Below are positions 5,559 to 12,360 of a stretch of 15,775 bases of DNA, piece by piece. The notes under the pieces are model-generated. The model made no database searches, was not told where the DNA came from, and was given only the letters and a program-made list of their open reading frames with translations. How positions within the stretch are numbered: position 1 is the stretch's first letter; each line of letters opens with the position of its first letter. A program made the translations under genes and the position numbers. The stretch covers positions 1 through 15,775 of the forward strand of contig CAZDXQ010000066.1 in the NCBI GenBank assembly GCA_964509545.1, read 5' to 3'. The stretch is from JADJWR01 sp964509545. Lineage in GTDB: Bacteria > Pseudomonadota > Gammaproteobacteria > Burkholderiales > Burkholderiaceae_F.

Positions 5559-7904
5559 TCATTGAATTGCGACCGGGCGCCGGTTCTGTCGTCGCGCCGG
5601 CGGCACGTGCGGCCGGCGGCCGTTCCAGCCAAGCACGCGGCGAATGCGCGCCAGCGTCGCGAGTTGCTCGGGCGAAGGCTCGATGCGCTGGACCCGCTTG
5701 TCCGCGAGCACGCGGTCGAGCAGGTCGAGCAGGTGATCTCGGTCCTGGCGCTTTGCCAGCAGGATCGGCAGCGTCTCGACCGCCCGGTCGGGGTCGTAGC
5801 GCGCGATGATCTCCTGCTCGCCACCGATGCGGCGCACCTCGTCGCGCGGCAGGTCGGGCAGGAGATCGCGGTAGTCGTCGAGCAGCTCTTGCGCAAGCTG
5901 AACGCGGGCAAGCGGCAACGGCCCGTCCTGATGCGCCATCAGGAACGCGACGCGTGCCAGCGCCTCGACGTAGCCTCCCCTGTCGATCGAGGCCAGGGCC
6001 TCCTTGACGAACGGAAGCTCGCGCGCGTCCGCCGGCGGCGCAACCACGTCGGCACTGCGTTCTTCGCCCAGGTAGAAGGCGAAGAGGTTGCCGTAGATCT
6101 GGAAGAACGTCGCCTCGGCCGCCGCGTCGCGCAGTGCCCTCCCGAAATCGAGCGAGGCGCTGACGACCTCCGACACCGCCGACTCGATCCGGCGTGCCGG
6201 ATGGTCGGACGCCAGCGCCTGGCGCTGGGCCTGCACCGCCTGCGCCGCCGGCGCCAGCCAGGCCAGGAACGGATTGAAGTCGGAAAACGCCCAGCGCTGG
6301 AAGCGCAGCGGGTGAAACTCCCGCGACAGCTTGGCGCCGTACTCGTTGGCGACTGCCTTCACCAGCGGCCGCCCAAAGAGCTCGTAGGCGCGCTGGTTGA
6401 ATTCCGCGACGACCTTGGCCGCCTCGAAGGGCTTCTCGTCGACGCGTTTGAAGCGGTTCAGGCGCGCGGCGATGTCTTCCAGACGCAGCTCGACGAGGTT
6501 GACCTCGTACGCCGCCTTGCCGCCGGAGTCCTTCTTCTCGGCGATCTGCATCCCGTACAGGCCCGGGGGCAGCGCCTCGATCGACTTGAGCACCGAGGCG
6601 ATCTGTGTCCCTTCCTTCCGGGCGACCTTGCCGGAGACGAAGATGCCCAGATGGCCGACTTCCTCCTGCATCAGGCCGACGATCACCTGGCCGCGGGCCT
6701 TGATTTCCTCGGTGCTGCCGTACACGTCGGCGACCCAGTTGAACGCCTGCTGCGGCGGCGTGATGTTGTCGCCCAGCGAGGCGAACATCACGATCGGCAC
6801 CTTGATCTGGCGCAGGTCGAGCGCGCCGGTCGGGCCGCCCTTCACCGTCCCCGACCACAGCTGGTTGCCGACGAAGAGGTTCTGCGTGATCCACTCGATC
6901 TCCTCGCGGTTGAGCAGGTAGTAGCCGCCCCACCAGCGTTCGAACTCCAGGAAGCGCTCGGACTCGGTGTCGATGTCGGCGAAGACCTTGTGGTACTTGT
7001 CCCAGAACGAGTTGGCCGGGTTCAGGTTCTCGAAGTTCTGCACCAGCCAGGCGCCGTCGAACGTGCCGGCGCCGAGGTCGGAGGACAGCGAAGCGAGCCA
7101 GGTGCCGCCGAGCAGCCCCCCCGCATAGCGCATCGGGTTGTCGCCCTCGCTCTCCCGCCAGGCGCCGCCCCAGTAGGACATCGGCGCGCCGACGATCACG
7201 ACCGGTCCGGTGTCGTCGGGATTGGCGGCCGCGAGCATCATCGCGGCCCAGCCCGCCTGGCAGTTGCCGACGATTCCGGGCTTGGAGGCGTCGGGGTGGA
7301 GCCCGCGCACGCGATGGACGAATTCCCGCTCGGCATGGCAGACGTCGAGCAGCGTTTGTCCCGGTTCGGGATTCGGGAAGAAGATCACGAAGTACACCGG
7401 GTGGCCTTCCTGCAATGCGATCCCGACCTGCGAGTCGTCCTTGAAGCCGCCGATGCCGGGTCCGTGGCCACCGCGCGGGTCGATGATCACGTAGGGTCGG
7501 CGTTTGGCATCGACCGTGACGCCCTCGGGCGGAACGATGCGCACCAGCGCGTAGTTGACCGGCCGCCTCAGGGTGCGACCGTCCAGCACCATCTCGTAGT
7601 CGAAGCGCAGCACCGGCGGCAGTCCTCGCCGCTCGTGCTCGACGAAGTTGTTGCCGCGCTGACGCAGCGTGTCCCACATCAGGATCGTGCGCTGCGCGAA
7701 GTCGACGGCGTATTGCGCGCCGCTCGCCGCCGCTTCCCATGCCGTCAGCGGATTGGCCAGCACGCCGCCGATGCGCTTTTCGCAAACGTGCTGCATCCGG
7801 TCGCTGAATTGTTCGACGGCCGTCTTCGTGCGGGTCTGCATGACCTGCGCGACCTTGGCCGTTACATCGTGGCCCATCGCGAGCTGTCTGGCTGAAGTGT
7901 TCAT
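5559..7904 (-). CDS. DUF3141 protein: PHA-synthase-like alpha/beta hydrolase with C-terminal helical extension
   Basis: A 781-residue protein with an alpha/beta-hydrolase core related to polyhydroxyalkanoate synthases. The nucleophile elbow is GNCQAG, giving Cys215 in a G-x-C-x-G box instead of the usual Ser. The acid is probably Asp379 (SLGDNITPP) and the base His418 (VGHLGIFVSG), an arrangement matching the PhaC Cys-Asp-His triad. Other conserved-looking blocks are DPRGGHGPGIGGFKDDSQVG (142-161), FFPNPEPGQT (175-184), GAPMSYWGGAW (239-249) and a Trp/Tyr-rich segment near 323-330. Residues ~1-90 are a helical N-terminal region. The ~340 residues after the core are helical; about 630-762 have a TerB-like rhythm ending in LATLARIRRVLGW. 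The ATG at 7904 has AAGGA five bases upstream. It lies 37 bp after the 64-residue gene and overlaps the next gene by 4 bp. Whether it is a synthase, depolymerase or thioesterase cannot be said; family enzymology is, to my knowledge, not established. Confidence 0.93.
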   Translation of the reverse strand: MNTSARQLAMGHDVTAKVAQVMQTRTKTAVEQFSDRMQHVCEKRIGGVLANPLTAWEAAASGAQYAVDFAQRTILMWDTLRQRGNNFVEHERRGLPPVLRFDYEMVLDGRTLRRPVNYALVRIVPPEGVTVDAKRRPYVIIDPRGGHGPGIGGFKDDSQVGIALQEGHPVYFVIFFPNPEPGQTLLDVCHAEREFVHRVRGLHPDASKPGIVGNCQAGWAAMMLAAANPDDTGPVVIVGAPMSYWGGAWRESEGDNPMRYAGGLLGGTWLASLSSDLGAGTFDGAWLVQNFENLNPANSFWDKYHKVFADIDTESERFLEFERWWGGYYLLNREEIEWITQNLFVGNQLWSGTVKGGPTGALDLRQIKVPIVMFASLGDNITPPQQAFNWVADVYGSTEEIKARGQVIVGLMQEEVGHLGIFVSGKVARKEGTQIASVLKSIEALPPGLYGMQIAEKKDSGGKAAYEVNLVELRLEDIAARLNRFKRVDEKPFEAAKVVAEFNQRAYELFGRPLVKAVANEYGAKLSREFHPLRFQRWAFSDFNPFLAWLAPAAQAVQAQRQALASDHPARRIESAVSEVVSASLDFGRALRDAAAEATFFQIYGNLFAFYLGEERSADVVAPPADARELPFVKEALASIDRGGYVEALARVAFLMAHQDGPLPLARVQLAQELLDDYRDLLPDLPRDEVRRIGGEQEIIARYDPDRAVETLPILLAKRQDRDHLLDLLDRVLADKRVQRIEPSPEQLATLARIRRVLGWNGRRPHVPPARRQNRRPVAIQ

Positions 7905-7941
7905 GGCGTTCCTTGGTCCGTGGTTTGTGCGTTGCCCCCGC

Positions 7942-8136
7942 CTACCGTCCGGCCTCGCCGGCCTGCAGATCGCGGGCAATCGACTCGAGCAGTTCCTCGC
8001 CTGAGACGAATTCGCGCTGCCCGCCGGTGACCAGGTTCTCGAGGCGCCCCGCAAGGGCGCTGGGCCCGGCGTCGCTGCGCAGCTTGACGACGTAGGTGCG
8101 CCGGCTGGGATAGGTGGATTCGGATTTCAGAGTCAT
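7942..8136 (-). CDS. 64-residue conserved-looking protein
   Basis: A short soluble protein of 64 residues, MTLKSESTYPSRRTYVVKLR at its start, then a segment DAGPSALAGRLENLVTGG and a C-terminal acidic helix FVSGEELLESIARDL. The pattern (basic Tyr/Val strand, Gly-Arg-Leu-Glu turn, aromatic-Ser/Thr-Gly-Glu, helix) resembles small uncharacterised proteobacterial proteins I have seen without a name, so this is a recognition of type, not function. Support for a real gene: ATG at 8136 preceded by GGAA, codon use in keeping with the neighbours, and position between the GNAT and DUF3141 genes (75 bp and 37 bp gaps). The predicted strand-turn-helix fold would suit a small modulator or partner protein. 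It could have its own promoter in the 75-base gap, where a hairpin and a short direct repeat lie. Confidence 0.72.
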   Translation of the reverse strand: MTLKSESTYPSRRTYVVKLRSDAGPSALAGRLENLVTGGQREFVSGEELLESIARDLQAGEAGR

Positions 8137-8176
8137 CGCAGATTCCGCAACAGGGTTTCGGCAAGAAAGTAGTCGG

Positions 8177-8191
8177 ACCGCGGAGCGCGGT
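8177..8191 (-). terminator. Hairpin between the GNAT and 64-residue genes
   Basis: ACCGCG and CGCGGT form a six-base-pair stem around a three-base loop, 21 bases past the acetyltransferase stop. In the minus-strand RNA it is followed eight bases later by a short U-rich stretch (UUUCUU). It could act as a partial terminator or RNA-processing site, lowering expression of the last three genes. The T-run is too far and too short for a confident intrinsic terminator. Confidence 0.35.
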
Positions 8192-8208
8192 GGTCACGAA
8201 AGGGTCAC
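8192..8208. promoter_or_regulatory. 11-base-period direct repeat upstream of the 64-residue gene
   Basis: GGTCAC occurs at 8192-8197 and again at 8203-8208, exactly one helical turn apart and 56-72 bases upstream of the start at 8136. Tandem half-sites at this spacing are typical of response-regulator-type binding. Six-base repeats are short, so chance is a real alternative. Confidence 0.2.
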
Positions 8209-8211
8209 CGT

Positions 8212-8784
8212 TCAGTCGCAATCGGCAGGGCCTGCAGCGCCGGGCCGCAGCGGCGGGCCGGACAGCAGAAGGGTCGCGCTTACAACGCCGTCGGCTTCGC
8301 TCTTGCGCAGCGGCAGCCCGGCATGGCGCAACACGGCGAGCATCGGACCGTTGTCGGCCAGGACGTCGGCCTCGAAGCGTTCAATACCGCGCTCGCGGGC
8401 GATGCGGATCAGTCGCCGCAGCATGCGGCTTGCGATCCCCCGGCCCTGGAAGTCCTCTTCGACGGCGAACGCGATCTGCGCCGCAGTACCGCGCTGGGCG
8501 TACTGGCCGAGGCCGACGATTCTTTCATCGTCGCCGCTGCCGGCAGTGGCAACGAGCACCACGGTGCGGATGCCGTCGCATTCGGTGATCTGCCGCAGTT
8601 CCTCGTCGCTCAGTTCACGCTTGGGAAAGAAAAAGCGCTGATAGATCGAGTGGCGATCCAGTGCGTTAAATGCGCGCACAAGGCGCTCGCGGTCATCCGG
8701 CCGGATGGCGCGGATCTTGGTGCGATCGCCGCCGCGCAAACCGCGCGCGATGCTGCGCGGCGACCAACTGAGAATGACGCTCAT
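8212..8784 (-). CDS. GNAT-family N-acetyltransferase, similar in layout to protein-lysine acetyltransferase domains
   Basis: Cytosolic acetyl-CoA-dependent acetyltransferase of 190 residues. The GNAT fold runs from about residue 23 (KIRAIRPDDRERLVRAF) through an acetyl-CoA-binding motif A with QGRGIAS at 113-119 and the following helix MLRRLIRIARERGI, to ADVLADNGPMLAVLRHAGL at 139-157. The opening (IRPDD, then SIYQRFFFPKRELSDEELRQIT) closely recalls the C-terminal acetyltransferase domain of Pat/YfiQ-type protein acylases, here without the acyl-CoA-synthetase-like domain. That hints at protein acetylation, but small-molecule substrates are equally possible. The start at 8784 is 27 bp after the kinase stop, with a weak GCGAG ribosome site. 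Sitting directly behind the phosphotransacylase and kinase genes, it would draw on the same acetyl-CoA/acetyl-phosphate pool. The last ~15 residues are a Pro/Gly/Ala tail. Confidence 0.88.
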   Translation of the reverse strand: MSVILSWSPRSIARGLRGGDRTKIRAIRPDDRERLVRAFNALDRHSIYQRFFFPKRELSDEELRQITECDGIRTVVLVATAGSGDDERIVGLGQYAQRGTAAQIAFAVEEDFQGRGIASRMLRRLIRIARERGIERFEADVLADNGPMLAVLRHAGLPLRKSEADGVVSATLLLSGPPLRPGAAGPADCD

Positions 8785-8811
8785 CTTGCTCGCCGGTATG
8801 AATCGGCCGCT

Positions 8812-10026
8812 TCAGGCGACCGCGTAGCCATGGCCCATCGGCGCGCCACCACGCAGCAGGCGCCGGGCGTGGGTGGCGGCGATCCACTCCTCGTTGGTCG
8901 GCTCGACCGCCACGCGGACCCGGCTGCGCGCGGTCGAGATCGTCGCTGCGCCGGATCGGTTCGCCGCCTCATCGAGCTGCACCCCGAGCCAGCCGAGCGC
9001 CGCGCCGATGCGCCCGCGAAGCACGGCGCTGTTCTCGCCGACTCCAGCGGTAAAGGCGAGCATGTCGAGACCGCCCAGCACCGCGGCGAGGGCGCCGATC
9101 TCGCGCACTATGCGGCGCACATACAGTTCCAGCGCCTCGCGCGCGCGCGCATTCGTCGGCTCCGCGTCGAGCAGCACCTTGGCGCTGGGCGACAGGCCCG
9201 AAACGCCGAGCAGCCCGGACTCGTGATAGAGCAGGCGGGAGAGCTGCCTGGCGCCCATCCCTTCCGTCTCGAGCAGATGCAGAACCACGCCGGGGTCGAG
9301 CGAACCGCAGCGCGTTCCCATCATCAGGCCGTCGAGCGCGGAGAAGCCCATCGTGGTTGCGACGCTGCGCAGGTCCTGCATCGCGCACAGGCTGGCGCCG
9401 CTGCCGAGATGCGCGACGATCGTGCGGCCGCGTGCGGCGTCGCCATGTCGCTCCGCCAGAGCAATGCTCATGTATTCGTAGGACAGCCCGTGAAATCCGT
9501 AGCGACGCACGCCGCGCTCCCACAGCGCATACGGCAGCGGCAGCATCTGTTCGACCTGCGGCAGGGTGCGGTGGAATGCGGTGTCGAAGCAGGCCACTTG
9601 GGGCAGCATCGGCAGCTCGGCCAGCAGCACCTTGATCGCCTCCAGCGCGAACGGCTGGTGCAGCGGCGCCAGCGGGATGAAGCTCTCGAGGTCGGCAAGG
9701 ACGTCCTTGTCCACCCGCACCGGCGCCGCGTACTTGCGACCGCCGTGCACGACCCGGTGCGCCACGACGGCCGGCGGCACGCCGCCCGTCTGCCGCTCGA
9801 CGCGGGCGCGGACATGCCACAACGCGTCCTGGTACGGCCGGTCGCTGTCGAGCACGATCGCGGCAGGCGCGGCATCGCCTTCGCCCAGACTCGCCTTCGC
9901 GGTGCCGATGCCTTCGACCTTGCCCGCCCACTGCGGGCGACGCGCCAGCGGCTCGACTTCTCCGTCGAACAGCGCGAACTTGATGCTCGACGAGCCGCAG
10001 TTCAGAACCAGGATCGGCAGCCTCAT
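8812..10026 (-). CDS. ackA: Acetate/propionate-family (short-chain acyl) kinase
   Basis: Catalyses acyl phosphate + ADP to carboxylate + ATP (reversible); a cytosolic ASKHA-fold kinase of 404 residues, the normal length. Signatures: LVLNCGSSSIKFALF (7-20, Asn9), HRVVHGG (90-96, Arg91), PLAPLHQP (118-125), ACFDTAFH (145-152, Asp148), YGFHGLSYEY (176-185, His179), HLGSGASLCA (206-215), MGTRCGSLDPG (236-246, Arg239), FTAGVGEN (325-332) and PTNEEWIAA (376-384). Ser209 stands where classical acetate kinases carry Asn in HLGNG; the effect is unknown. The ATG at 10026 overlaps the TGA of the MaoC-Pta fusion as ATGA and has a GGGGGA stretch just upstream, so the two are translationally coupled. Acetate, propionate or butyrate cannot be distinguished by eye; the hydratase-fused partner favours a chain longer than acetate. 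Confidence 0.94.
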   Translation of the reverse strand: MRLPILVLNCGSSSIKFALFDGEVEPLARRPQWAGKVEGIGTAKASLGEGDAAPAAIVLDSDRPYQDALWHVRARVERQTGGVPPAVVAHRVVHGGRKYAAPVRVDKDVLADLESFIPLAPLHQPFALEAIKVLLAELPMLPQVACFDTAFHRTLPQVEQMLPLPYALWERGVRRYGFHGLSYEYMSIALAERHGDAARGRTIVAHLGSGASLCAMQDLRSVATTMGFSALDGLMMGTRCGSLDPGVVLHLLETEGMGARQLSRLLYHESGLLGVSGLSPSAKVLLDAEPTNARAREALELYVRRIVREIGALAAVLGGLDMLAFTAGVGENSAVLRGRIGAALGWLGVQLDEAANRSGAATISTARSRVRVAVEPTNEEWIAATHARRLLRGGAPMGHGYAVA

Positions 10027-11495
10027 TTGCTTTCCCCCGATGCTGCCGGCTGCGCGGCGGCAACCGGCGGAGCCAAACCCAGGCTTCCCGGCGGCGGCCG
10101 CCGCGCGGCGACCAGCGCGACGGCGCAGGACGCGATGCGCGATTCGCGCGAGTCGGCGCGGCTGGTGAGCACGATCGGCACCCGCGCGCCGACCACGATG
10201 CCGGCGCTGGCCGCGCCGCCGAGATACATCAGCTGCTTGGCCAGCATGTTGCCGCTCTCCAGATCGGGAACGACCAGGATGTCGGCGGCACCGGCGACCT
10301 CGGAGACGATGCCCTTGGTGCGCGCGGCGGCGGCGGACACGGCGTTGTCGAAAGCGAGCGGCCCGTCGACGATCGCGCCGGCGATCTGGCCGCGGTCGGC
10401 CATCTTGCACAGCGCCGCGGCATCGAGAGTCGCCGGCATGCTGGGATTGATGGTCTCGACGGCGGCAAGGATGGCCACGCGCGGCTGCGCGATGCCGAAT
10501 GCGTGCGCCAGCTCGACCGCGTTGCAGACAATGTCCGCCTTTTCGGACAGCTTCGGCGCGATATTGATTGCCGCGTCGGTGATGATGAACGGCCGCGGAT
10601 ACGCCGGCGTCTGCATCAGGAAGCAATGGCTCATGCGGCGTTTGGTACGAAGCGGGCTGGCGACGACGGCGGCCATCAGCTCGTCCGTGTGCAGGCTCCC
10701 CTTCATCAGCGCCTCGACCTCGCCTTTGACGGCGAGCTCGACCGCACGGGCCGCTGCAGCGTGGCTGTGCGGCGCATCCTCGATCGCGATGCCGCCGATC
10801 TTCAGCTCCGCTTTCTGCGCAACGGCCTCGATGCGCGCGCGCGGGCCGATCAGCACCGGCTCGATCACTCCGGCGGCACGCGCGTCAAGGGCGGCGGAGA
10901 GGCTGACGGTGTCGCACGGGTGAACGACCGCCACCTTGATGCGCCCCAGAGGCCGCACGTACTGAAGGATGCGCACGAGGTCATCACCCTGCGCAAGTGA
11001 AATGCGCACCTGCGGCAGCGTGCCGCGCGGCCGCTCGATGCGTTCGGTCGGCGCCAGCACCAGCGCCTCGCCCGAGATGACCGTCTTGCCGTCCTGGTTG
11101 ACGCAGCGGCAGTCCAGGGTCAGCCGGTGATGCACGGCGTCGCGCGCGGTGACCGTGACCGTCGTCATCAGCGTGTCGCCGACACGGACGGGCGCATGGA
11201 ACTTCAGCGTCTGGCCGATGTAGACGGTGCCCGGCCCGGGCAGCCGCGTGCCAAGCACGGCCGAGATCAGCGCCGCGCCCCACATGCCGTGGGCGATCAC
11301 GCCGTGAAAGCGGGTCGAGGCGGCGAACTCGGAATCGATATGTTGCGGGTTGATGTCGCCGGACATGGCGGCGAACAGCTGGATGTCGGCGGCGGTCAGC
11401 GTGCGCTCGATGCTGGCCTGGTCGCCGACCGCCAATTCGTCGAAGGTCCGGTTGCGCAGGACCTCGAGGTCATCGCTGGCGAAAGTGCTGGTCAT
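10023..11495 (-). CDS. Bifunctional MaoC-like (R)-enoyl-CoA hydratase / phosphate acetyl- or butyryltransferase
   Basis: A 490-residue fusion. Residues ~15-150 form a MaoC hot-dog domain with the hydratase-2 motif SGDINPQHIDSEFA (45-58; catalytic-type Asp47 and His52) and the helix FHGVIAHGMWGAALIS, predicted to interconvert enoyl-CoA and (R)-3-hydroxyacyl-CoA like PhaJ. Residues ~170-465 form a Pta/Ptb domain that exchanges CoA for phosphate. It has KVAVVHPCD (187-195), EALMKGSLHTDELMAAVV (261-278), RRMSHCFLM (286-294), ITDAAINIAP (305-314), DGPLAFDNAVS (377-387), and the C-terminal VVPDLESGNMLAKQLMYL (408-425). The last ~25 residues are a Pro/Ala tail. I chose the ATG at 11495 because GAGG lies five bases upstream; a GTG at 11501 would add two residues. 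It lies 7 bp after fabI and overlaps the kinase by 4 bp. This fusion architecture is known in proteobacteria. Confidence 0.93.
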   Translation of the reverse strand: MTSTFASDDLEVLRNRTFDELAVGDQASIERTLTAADIQLFAAMSGDINPQHIDSEFAASTRFHGVIAHGMWGAALISAVLGTRLPGPGTVYIGQTLKFHAPVRVGDTLMTTVTVTARDAVHHRLTLDCRCVNQDGKTVISGEALVLAPTERIERPRGTLPQVRISLAQGDDLVRILQYVRPLGRIKVAVVHPCDTVSLSAALDARAAGVIEPVLIGPRARIEAVAQKAELKIGGIAIEDAPHSHAAAARAVELAVKGEVEALMKGSLHTDELMAAVVASPLRTKRRMSHCFLMQTPAYPRPFIITDAAINIAPKLSEKADIVCNAVELAHAFGIAQPRVAILAAVETINPSMPATLDAAALCKMADRGQIAGAIVDGPLAFDNAVSAAAARTKGIVSEVAGAADILVVPDLESGNMLAKQLMYLGGAASAGIVVGARVPIVLTSRADSRESRIASCAVALVAARRPPPGSLGLAPPVAAAQPAASGESK

Positions 11496-11502
11496 GATCA
11501 CC

Positions 11503-12351
11503 TCACGCCATGTTGTGCAGGCCGGCGTCGACGTAGACCACGTCGCCGGTCATCGCCGAAGACGCGGGCATCGCCAGGAAGGCGACCACCCGGCCGATCT
11601 CGGCGATGTCGACCAGGCGCTTGCCCGGGGAGCGCTTGACCGCCATCTCGATCAGCTCGTCGAACTGGGCGATGCCGCTCGAAGCGCGCGTGCGCAGCGG
11701 CCCCGGCGACACGGCAAAGACGCGGATGTTGCGCGGGGCGAGCTCCTTCGCCGCGTAACGCACCGACGCCTCGAGCGCGGCCTTCACCGGCCCCATCAGG
11801 TTGTAGTTGTCCACCACCTTGTCGGCGCCGTAGTAGCTCATCGTGATCAAGGTGCCGCCGTCGGTCATCAGCGGCTCGGCCAGCCGCGCCATCTCGAGGA
11901 AGGAGTGGCAGGACACCTGCATCGCCTGCAGGAAGCCGACCTGCGAGCAGTCGATCACGCGGCCGTGCAGGTCCTCGCGCGGCGCGAAGGCGATCGAATG
12001 GATGGCGAAATCAAGCCGGCCCCATTCGGCGCGGATGCGGTCGAACACTGCTTCCATCTGCCCGGGCTGGGTGACGTCCAGCGGCAGCAGCAGCGATGCA
12101 TCGATCTTCTCCGCCAGCGGCGCGACGTACTGCCTGGCCTTGTCGTTCAGGTAGGTGAGGGCGACGTCGGCGCCGAAGGCGCGCAGCTTGACCGCGCAGC
12201 CGTAGGCGATGCTGTCGGCATTGGCCACACCGATGACGAGGCCGCGCTTGCCCTTCAGCATTTCGCCGACGCGCGAGTTCGGGTCCCAGACGATCGGCAG
12301 CGGATCGACCGCCTTCTCGGGGGAGGCCAGCATGGGGGTTTCTTTGGTCAT
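11503..12351 (-). CDS. fabI: Enoyl-ACP reductase (FabI-type) paralogue with N-terminal extension
   Basis: NADH-dependent reduction of the enoyl thioester double bond; atypical SDR of the FabI family, 282 residues against ~262 in E. coli. The nucleotide-binding segment is LVIGVANADSIAYGCA (38-53). The active-site triad is conserved in exact FabI spacing: Tyr173, Tyr183 and Lys190 in SYYGADK...NYNLMGPVKAALE. VSPGPLRTRASSGI (214-227) is the substrate-loop equivalent. Oddities: an N-terminal extension of about 30 residues, and Ala121 in HSIAFAP at the place of E. coli Gly93, a position where substitutions lower triclosan and diazaborine sensitivity. Its place between a PHA synthase-like gene and a MaoC-Pta fusion, rather than in a fatty-acid gene cluster, suggests an accessory reductase, perhaps acting on enoyl-CoA. 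The start at 12351 is 9 bp after phaC; an internal ATG at 12333 is possible. Confidence 0.92.
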   Translation of the reverse strand: MTKETPMLASPEKAVDPLPIVWDPNSRVGEMLKGKRGLVIGVANADSIAYGCAVKLRAFGADVALTYLNDKARQYVAPLAEKIDASLLLPLDVTQPGQMEAVFDRIRAEWGRLDFAIHSIAFAPREDLHGRVIDCSQVGFLQAMQVSCHSFLEMARLAEPLMTDGGTLITMSYYGADKVVDNYNLMGPVKAALEASVRYAAKELAPRNIRVFAVSPGPLRTRASSGIAQFDELIEMAVKRSPGKRLVDIAEIGRVVAFLAMPASSAMTGDVVYVDAGLHNMA

Positions 12352-12360
12352 GACGGAATC

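Noticed and set aside
5227..7785. Long minus-strand frame that includes the small helical protein
   Set aside because: Most of it is an out-of-frame, Arg-rich reading of the DUF3141 gene; only the last ~107-111 codons, after the ATGA overlap, form the real gene.
5562..7895. Very long plus-strand open frame opposite the DUF3141 gene
   Set aside because: Antisense shadow created by high third-position GC: the product is rich in Arg, Val, Asp and His without motifs, while the minus strand has a clear hydrolase core, triad and ribosome site.
8323..10923. 866-codon plus-strand open frame opposite the GNAT, kinase and fusion genes
   Set aside because: It crosses three well-supported minus-strand genes and their junctions; the translation shows no domain and changes composition with the opposing genes.
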